From Physcomitrium patens (Eukaryota > Streptophyta > Bryopsida > Funariales > Funariaceae), in the NCBI RefSeq assembly GCF_000002425.4, contig NC_037270.1, positions 11,323,509-11,387,508 on the forward strand: DNA of 64,000 bases, given 5' to 3'. The notes under the pieces were generated by a model. The model saw only the letters and a list, made by a program, of their open reading frames with translations, searched no databases and was not told the origin of the DNA. Position 1 is the first letter of the stretch. Every line of letters starts with the position of its first letter. This document shows, piece by piece, positions 47,851 to 64,000 of the stretch. The translations under genes and the position numbers were made by a program.

Positions 47851-50123
47851 TCAATAATCAGGGGTGTGCATTATAAGTACGTCGAAGTCACTGACAGTCC
47901 ATACTGCTGACACAGGCTGCTGCCCGTTGAATATCTCGGTACCTACATCTATGGAGGACCAAACTCGGGTGGCTGGTGGTGTTTCTGGATCCTGCAATTG
48001 GTATAGTCAAGGTACAAAACTGAGATACATCGACTTGCATTACGAGAAGTGTCTTCGGCCATCAAAAGCACCTCTAAGTTAGTGACAGCGATTCAATTGC
48101 ATGTTCAAGTTCTTCGTGTATACAGTGCTTCAGATTGGTTGGTCATTGTGAAGCACTTCTTTCATGGTGTGCGACTAGTTGAACTTTTCAAACGCAAAAA
48201 TTGTGAATTCAGAGGACAAGCTACAAATCACTGGTGCAAGTGTGAGGAATCTAGATTGGTGTCATACCTGGTAGAAATAGAGGCGGTTGGACAGGGCTCC
48301 GACGTCGAGTATCCAAGTACGAGGGTCACCTACCCACCCATCACCTTTCTTCTCTGGGTAGCCGTGTACTGCCCACTCAGGGTGTGGAAGCAATTGCATC
48401 AACTCTTGGGGCTGCGGATTGCTGAAGGGATCACATACAGAGAATGGCTTCTCCGCGTTTAAAGCATTGGGCGGGGAGCAGTAGAGATGGTAAGCCGTGT
48501 AAGGGAAGTTGTTTGTGTCGGTGCGAGGGATCCTCGTTCCATTTATCGCTGTATGATAGGGTGGACAAAGCGCTAAATTGTCCGGCCTGCATTCAGTTTG
48601 TACCACGGTAACCGGAAGTCAGAAGGTGAGGAAGAGAGTAGGATTTCAATTATTACAATCTATAAGAACTATGAAATTCGCATAGAGTGTGTGAGAGGGA
48701 TTCTGAGATGAGAGGCACCGACCTACACCAGGATGGCGTTTGGGGATTGATTATCATTTCGACGTAACGCGTGACGTCTGTGTCCATATTACCATCGCAG
48801 GCTTCGCCAGAATTTTTCCAGCATCCACCGATGTCGATCAAGTAAAACTGACTCGCTCGCCCGCCGCCTTCTATCACATTTAACGTGACCACGACCTTGA
48901 AATTCGGCGAAGAAGGCACCTACAACAGAAATCTCCAGAGTGAGCTCCATTGCTTTGCACGATGAAACTGGTTAGCACCAAATTCAACGTTTATCGAAGA
49001 ACATGCCACCACACCTTACGCATCATGCCGCGAGTCTCCCAGGGGTAACCCCCAGAGACGCCTGACGTAGCATCGGCTCTGAGGTACAGCATTAGCCATG
49101 GGTATTTCGGCGACACCGTCAGCTTGTGAGCGAAGATCCAGCTACCCGATGTCTCGTTCTTTGTCCACGTTACCGAGAAGTAGGACGCATTGCCAAAATC
49201 GTTGGAACCTATACTCTCCGCTTGATCCACGTCGTAGGTTCCATAAATAGATCCTGATAGTGTCGGTCGTGAGTCGCTTGCTTGCGACCCTTCGTCCACG
49301 GTTTCAAGAGGGTTGGACCAGTTCTGGAAGACCACCGGCTGATTCATGCATCCTGGGCCGAAGCAGGGGAATGCGCTCAACTCGGACTCATTGCGGGGAT
49401 TGAAGAACTTCACAGGTTTCCCGGCAAAATTTCTGCATAGACTGGACGATTCATCGTAATTGCCATTCTTGAGCATGATCATCCAGAAATGCCAAGGCTC
49501 GCCAGAGGAGTTTTCCTCGCAGAGACTGGCTAAGTATTTCTCCTTCTCGACAACATACAAGTCCGCATCGTTGGATACTTCAAAGGTTCCGCTCGGGAAG
49601 CTCTCCCCTGTCTTTAAATTGTTGTCCAGGTCTGTTACTTGATGTTTGGCAACGCAGCGATCCGTTCCAGGGGCTACAAAAAACACTCAATTGGTTCAAC
49701 GTTTGGCACACAATTTGAGCCAGTTCTTGGTAAACCGTAAACTTCACGCTGACGAACACTGAGCTGGGAGACAATGCGAGAAATGTGGAGCAAGAAGAAG
49801 AAGAAGAGGGAAGCAAGCATACTATGAGAGTTCCCGCAGTTGATGTCTGTGCAATCGGCCCAGCGAGGAGATGGAGCTGCTGGCGACTCAATTCCTACTC
49901 TGTTGCAAAAATTCCAGCCCTCCACAGCCACACGCACCTTCTCGCTCTTCATTCCGGGATCTCCCAACACACTTCGTCCCCGCGGCACCCTCAAGCTGGA
50001 AACTATACCCTTGTCCGCAGTGGTATAGGCTCCACCTAAGGGAATTTGCAACAGAATCAAGAGACATGACCCTGTTCGGAGGAGGAGCAAAGCACAACTC
50101 GCGATCTTCTGCATGTTACTCAT
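47851..50123 (-). CDS. Secreted plant protein of unknown function (DUF7705-like)
   Basis: Predicted exons on the minus strand: 50123-49823, 49673-49015, 48919-48723, 48586-48268 and 47991-47851. Total 1,617 nt, 538 aa, frame kept at every junction. The start at 50123 (or Met 50114) is preferred because a TATA-like box lies at 50210-50215. Residues 4-33 form a signal peptide. The mature protein is Cys- and Trp-rich: VAVEGWNFCNRVG, WADCTDINCG, PCFGPGCMNQP, TWTKNETSGSWIF, ASQFYLIDIGGCWKN, CPPYH, FSVCDPFSNPQPQE, WVGDPRTWILDVGALSNRLYFYQ, then DPETPPATRVWSSIDVGTEI and VWTVSDFDVLI. I associate this pattern with a land-plant family listed as DUF7705; the name is from memory and its function is unknown. 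One donor (49015) is AAG/GTGTGG, slightly unusual. A second homologous last exon lies at 47237-47389. Confidence 0.82.
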
Positions 50124-50209
50124 TGTTGACGCGGGAGTCCACTTGCACTGTTTGCCAAGATGTTCGTCAAGAACAAAACCCAGAGACGAAAAGAGACACA
50201 AATCGATAG

Positions 50210-50215
50210 TTTATA
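50210..50215 (-). promoter_or_regulatory. TATA-like box of the minus-strand gene
   Basis: The minus strand reads ATATAAAC here, about 87 bases before the ATG at 50123, leaving room for a start site and a short 5' UTR. Confidence 0.4.
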
Positions 50216-50223
50216 TTTGCATC

Positions 50224-51718
50224 AATTTGATGCTTCGGATTGGTCGTGATTACAGTGATGGCTCTGAAGATACAAAATCGCTTGAAATACAAAAATGTCC
50301 CTCGTTATACAGTAGTAGATACACGGAAATTTACTCGACATGGAATAGACGGCACCCAGTTTGGGAAGGTATCATTACAGCATACTGGTTTTCTCAACTT
50401 CTACGCTAAATATGTTGTTTTAACGTTGAAAACAAAGTATCAAAGCTGAGAATTTCTACCAATCGCTGTGCTCACCAGCGAAATTTCGATGAGCGGACAT
50501 CAGATCCTCGTCTCGTCAGCTTCGACAACTGGAAGTAGACGGCTACATGTTGGTAGCCGGGTACTGCAATCTTCCTCCTCTGCTCTTTTTCTCAAATTTG
50601 AAGTTTCCTTAGAATATGATTCATATTCCTGAGAATACTGAAAATGGCCAATGAAGCTGCAGTACCTGCATTATTTGGGACTTAATGACATGCACATCTC
50701 TGCTCATAGATATGTTGTTCAGAGTCGTCGTTGTGCGGCTCTGACATGTTTCATAGTTCAAAGTTGGACTCAAGACATGGCCAAGTTCTTTGCAATCTTC
50801 GACCTCACTTCTCTCCCACATTTACTCAACCAGTTATCATCACTCCCTTCCAGCTTGTTGGCCAAGTTACCAACTCCTCGAGAAGTTAACTTTCCAATGT
50901 ACCAATGAAACTATGAAAAATCCCGATTCTCAACAATTTTCCTCACCTGATAGCGTGATACGGCATGTCCTAATCAGTATCCAATCTTCCTCATCAACAT
51001 CGCGTTGAAATAAACACTGCAACGCCTGTTATGCCCAGACTTGATACGAATACATAAGCCGCAATTATACAATTCTTACAGTTGAGCACTTCATGTGCTT
51101 GTACCTCCATGTCCCGAGAAAATGAAGATAACATCAATGGTGTCAATGAATATTAATTTATGGCAGTGCGACGTCCGTAGTGGCATTCACAAGAAAGGTG
51201 TTGCGAGCACTGCAAGGATTTTAGCCATCCGATACTCGGAACCTGAGGCCATATCCGACCACTTGGCGCCGATATGAATCAACCCATTCAATACTAAGGC
51301 AAAAGCAGGGTGGACATCTTAAGTGCATGTACTTGAGAAAGGAAACTTCTGAAGGTACTGACAATACATGTGAGGTAGATAGGGTGTCATGTCCAGTACT
51401 TGAAATGGAATGAAAACAAGTAATCCCGTGGAGCAAAACTAATAATGTGCATGAAGACTAATCCGTTCTAGAAAAACGAGACTTCTACTGGCTGAAATTG
51501 CTTTTAATACTTAGTGTCAACGCCATTTTCACGCACTAGTGCTGCTCGCCCTGTCCTACCCACCTGCCGGCATCAAATACAAGTTCAGTCTGGAAGAAAA
51601 AATATGCTTCAATACAAATATTGACATTGAATTTTAGCAATCTAGGTGAGGGTAAAGTGAAAATAGTAAAAGTACCAAGTGGGTCACATTTTGTGAATGT
51701 GAAGCTTGCCATTCTTAC
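50224..51718. other. Intergenic, no gene supported
   Basis: Only short open frames without domain signal on either strand. Composition is like the gene island, with no retroelement remnant seen. Confidence 0.5.
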
Positions 51719-53253
51719 CTCAAGGTTACCAAAAGGCTCCAACTGTTGCAATGTCGATATCTTATCAAGGTCTCCAGTGACCTGTAATATATATAACACC
51801 ACAGCTACATCATCACATTAAGTAATTGGGTTATGCAGGAGGAAATCTATGCACAGTCGATGCAGCAGCAACTTCGATAAGTGTTAGTTTTCTTCCTGAA
51901 AAGGGTTGATGTGTAACGTCTTGTACCTACTCACATCATTTATAAATAAATGAAGTATAAAATGATGCGCATTCCTTTACAAAACTACACTGCAGTTTCT
52001 GTAATAAGCGGTATGAATTCCTCAAAACACCATCCAAACTGTATCATGCAACAGCTTTGATTGCTCAATGTTGGGAATGCCAAGGATCAAAGTCAGGATA
52101 GGAAATCGAAGAACTCGTCATTTTACATTCGTACAGTAGTACAGGATTCGAAAATACGTGTGTCATAGTCAGGATTGACCAATCGCAAAAACACCCACAA
52201 GTTTTGGGGAGTTAGCTGAGCAGTTTCTTTATGGATTCCTCGTTATCAGGGACCGCTGTCAAAATCCGTGAGGGCATTGGAGTCTCAGCTGGTCCTGCAG
52301 CTAGGTTCTGTATTTTGGAATGAAATTTAGTAAAAAATCAGTGATCCTATCGCAGACTATGAGATTACTTCCAATCACATGTCTTTGTTGCTGAAGAAGC
52401 AACTTCACAAGAACTGCGTCCTGAATATTGTGAAAACATTTGTGCAACTTTTCTGGATTCATTAATTTTGACCTTTGAATTTGAAAGGGGACAGAGTATA
52501 GATCAGTAGGGGATCTTGTGGAGTGAGAAAAAGCAACCAATACAGACTGATCTGCATTCAAGTGTTTTACATCATAATTTTCTTCTGCCCATTAAAAATA
52601 CGACCAGCATCGACAAAATCAACCTCACCGTGCAAATACTCCAGTAACTCTGTTGGGCACCCCAGCTGCATCATTCACCAACATTGCAGACATGTGGGAG
52701 ATGGAGCTGCTAGGCAGACAACTGAAAGGCACACAATCGGCTCAATAGGAGTCGTCTTAGAATATAAAGTTTTTTGCATGAATAAAAAACTGAAAATTAG
52801 TTCAAATAACTAGTGATCACCAAGGTTCTTAATACTGAGTTCGACAACGTTTCGAAGGCATAATATGTTGAAGATTCTGCACTGACGGAAGTAGCCTGGT
52901 CAAATAGGTACTTCAGTATAATTAGTGACTGAATTCCAGAATCCATACAACAAAATGAAAAAACGTTCTCCAATGTAATCAAAATTCAGTTAGCAATGAA
53001 CATCACTGCATAAACATCACCCTGAACAGCGTTCAAGGTTTGAAAATCAATGACATTGAGATCCTTCTCAGATTTGCCACTTACTCACAGTATGCGCACA
53101 GTGGAAATAAACAAAAACCCTAGATATCCAAGACATTCAAAACAGAAGAATCTTAAAAAAAATGTCATGGTCATGAGAACAGCTTTATCTTTACGAGTGT
53201 TGCAATGGACTCATTCCGTATCTTCAAAATTACGGCAGATTGAAGTCTCACAT
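51719..53253 (-). CDS. Possible exons of an unrecognised minus-strand gene
   Basis: Several short frames are bounded by good splice signals on the minus strand: 53253-53195 ([19 protein letters not shown]), 52706-52629 ([25 protein letters not shown]), 52420 to about 52360 ([17 protein letters not shown]), 52307-52212 ([20 protein letters not shown]...IKKLLS and a stop) and 51781-51719 ([21 protein letters not shown]). They look like real protein: no low complexity, phases that often fit. But the last lies beyond the stop of the fourth, one donor would be weak, and I could not join them into one frame or recognise the family. Could be a real gene with alternative ends, or a decaying copy. Confidence 0.3.
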
Positions 53254-53259
53254 CTGAGG

Positions 53260-55020
53260 CCGGGTTCTAGCTCTTAGGGGTAGGAAAAAAATCTTTGATT
53301 GTATCGGCCCAAGCAGATGAAGTTTCATCATAGTCATCAGATCAGAACATGGGTGAACAGAAAACGCAAAACAAGGATTCGACAAATATCGATTCTAACT
53401 GTGATAAACTTTTGATGGCAACCTGACAAATTCAACTAGCTACAAGAGATTTGAGCCCAGTAGTTGTGTTAGTTGATTCATGAATTCATGTTCTGTGGAT
53501 TTTGGCCAAACCTCAGCGAGCTAGAAATCTGAGTTCGGACTGAGTTGCATTCAATCAACGATCACCGTTGTTTGACCTCCAGGTTCCACACATCACTGCT
53601 CTTCCGGTATTGTTTATTCATTTGTGTGATTGGTGTGCAGCTTCTACTGGGTATGAAGTTTGATCCTTGCCGTTATCAACGTCGGATGCAAATTCCCATG
53701 AAAGCATTTTCAAGGTGAGGTTACGTCACTATGCACTTCATATCTCTACAATCTACTCACCATTGTGTTTTAGGCAATCATGTTGTGTTAGAGGAAGGAG
53801 AGATGCGGCTTTGGAGACGGTGTGAGGCAACAACTGCAATAGGGATGTAGTAGAGTTCTTAGTTGAACTTTGAGACTGCTGCAATTTCAGGCGATTTTGC
53901 AGCCGTTACGTTCAATGAGAGCAGGTGTTAGAGTGAGGTTAAGACCCCTGAGTTTGAAGGGGCAGCATGTATATATATATATATATATGTATACACCAAC
54001 GGTCACGTCCACATTGTCGAGCACCCCATCACGCTTGGCACTAAATACTTCTGAATTGTTGGGGCGAAGAAGCGTTCAGACATTGCCCCAGCGCTTGACA
54101 GTGAGCTGAGGATGGAGATAGCCTACGCAACCATCTATCTACGATTGTGCCAGTTTGAGAATTCCATCAGGCGCTCTGATTTTTGTAAGTCTACTCTGTG
54201 TGCTAACTAAAAATCTCCAAATTCTACATAAAAGTCTCATTTAGGGTTAGGGTTTATGTGCTCAGGTTATGAATCACGAAATCACCACTTCATGCCTTCA
54301 CTGATTTCGAGTATGCGTTTTCTACATCTGCTTTGCATGAATAAGAAATGAGCACGCTAATTTGGAATGGAAATCCTGAACGCCCTTCTAAAATTTGGTT
54401 GATTTCTGGTGTCGGCTGGAACCTAAAGAATCAGAATTAAATAGTCTGTCGCTTTCAGATTTCGAGTTGATGCGGGCAGAATAAGCTCCGGCCCTCAGAC
54501 CCTAAACCTGGAAGTTACAACTCTCGGCATTCTAATCTTTGCAAGGGTAAATGCTCTGCTCTGCTCCTTAGACTTCGGATTCAAGTTGAAACTTGAGTGT
54601 TATTACTTAGGTCATGTAATTGTGGGCGACCCTTCTCCTGGAGGCATTGTGCTGATTTTCTGGTGATTACTGTGCATTGCTAGCATGTACGAATTTTGAA
54701 TTTCAATCTAAAAGTTGTCTTAACACGAGCATGATTTTTTTATCTGTTATTAATATTCCTAATTGTTGTAGCTATTACATTTGTTCGACAACGCCTTTCT
54801 GGTACTAGACTTTATCCAGAAGTGGAGCTGGACATTTCCTCGACTCCAGCTGGTTGTCTCTGTTGCATTCGTTTTGGGGACAATCAAGAAGGAGCTTTTC
54901 AGATCGTCTGCAATCTTAACTAGGCATTTCTTTCGTGCAGCTCATGAACAAATCTGAGATTCAGATCCGGTGAAGCAGCCTTCCTGGCAAAATATTCCTA
55001 AGTCGGTGGGTGGTGGGACA
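53260..55020 (+). other. Region upstream of the AAA ATPase gene
   Basis: No coding sequence supported. Probably contains promoter and 5' UTR (possibly spliced) of the gene starting at 55021. A short (TA)n run is at about 53969-53990. In-frame codons upstream of 55021 extend to an ATG at 54970, an alternative start. Confidence 0.45.
54240..54255 (+). promoter_or_regulatory. Telo-box-like motif
   Basis: TTTAGGGTTAGGGTTT, two near-telomeric units; its reverse strand contains AAACCCTAA, the plant telo-box often found in promoters or 5' UTRs of housekeeping genes. Located about 770 bases before the AAA ATPase start codon. Confidence 0.4.
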
Positions 55021-63659
<8,639 letters not shown>

Positions 63660-64000
63660 GGACTTCATTTTGATATGGCAGCCCAGCTTGAGGAGGCTCC
63701 TGGGAACCCATCCACCTCATCTGAGCATATTTGTGGATCAAACCTCCGTAGTGAACTGTAACCGATTGCCATGGCTTTTATGATAATCTAAAGAGCTCAT
63801 TCATTCGGGATATGTTATCGACTATGCAATTATAAGTCTTGAGGGAATGTAAAGGACATGTCACTTTAAATCAGCTCACTCACGTTTTGAAACCAGGACT
63901 TCGTTGAGACTTGGAGGTGGTCTCTTGCTAAGCAGAGTCTCAGAATGCACTGCAGTCCTACGTGTTGCACTTCCACGTGAATTGGCTCCTAGTTTAGTGG
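63660..64000 (+). other. 3' flank of the AAA ATPase gene
   Basis: Follows the stop codon at 63657-63659; presumably 3' UTR and intergenic sequence. No further gene supported to the window end. Confidence 0.5.

Noticed and set aside
54240..54255. Telomeric junction
   Set aside because: Only two units; a telo-box in a promoter region is the simpler reading.

Overview
This window is plant nuclear DNA, most likely from a moss. Evidence: long AT-rich blocks built almost only of Ty3/gypsy-type LTR retrotransposons beside a compact, GC-richer gene island; intron-rich genes with standard GT/AG borders; and land-plant gene families (GH20 beta-hexosaminidase, a plant-type AAA ATPase, a plant secreted protein of unknown function). 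A Physcomitrium-like genome is my best guess, but no species-specific marker was seen.

Layout 1, about 1-43,700: a graveyard of nested, decayed LTR elements. Two groups can be told apart. Group I (called A, D, E, F here) has LTRs ending TGTC...GACA, makes 4-bp target duplications, and codes (A and E) for a gag with a CCHC knuckle, a DHG-type protease and a pol with no visible chromodomain. Group II (B1, B2, B3, C and remnant G) codes for a DSG/DTG protease and an integrase ending in a chromodomain; its one measurable target duplication is 5 bp. Order of events inferred from split reading frames and target duplications: C (minus) sits in the integrase region of B3 (plus). C was later hit by A (right end at 4267), by B1 (4595-10066), by a D solo LTR (12428-24894) and by an F solo LTR (26335-27961). 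The D solo LTR was split by the almost complete element E (12911-24084). E in turn took a D LTR and an A solo LTR inside gag (15575-17972). Further right are B2 with an F LTR in its left LTR, then remnant G with another F LTR.

Layout 2, about 43,700-64,000: gene island. HEXO-like beta-hexosaminidase (plus, 4 exons, 599 aa) converges on a secreted protein gene of a plant family of unknown function (minus, 5 exons, 538 aa), which has a second, homologous, fully spliceable last exon farther downstream. Next come several possible minus-strand exons of an unrecognised gene (51.7-53.3 kb). Last is a 21-exon AAA ATPase (plus, 969 aa) whose frame closes exactly through all junctions. The three solid genes look intact and functional; every retroelement coding region carries stops or lost catalytic residues.

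Main points of interest: (a) all group I insertions occurred at a 4-bp site whose centre is CG or its deamination products TG/CA; (b) alternative homologous terminal exons; (c) telomere-like degenerate arrays inside the F LTRs; (d) decay mainly by C-to-T/G-to-A change, which removed the integrase glutamate in all three chromodomain copies. Exon borders and element ends were placed by eye.
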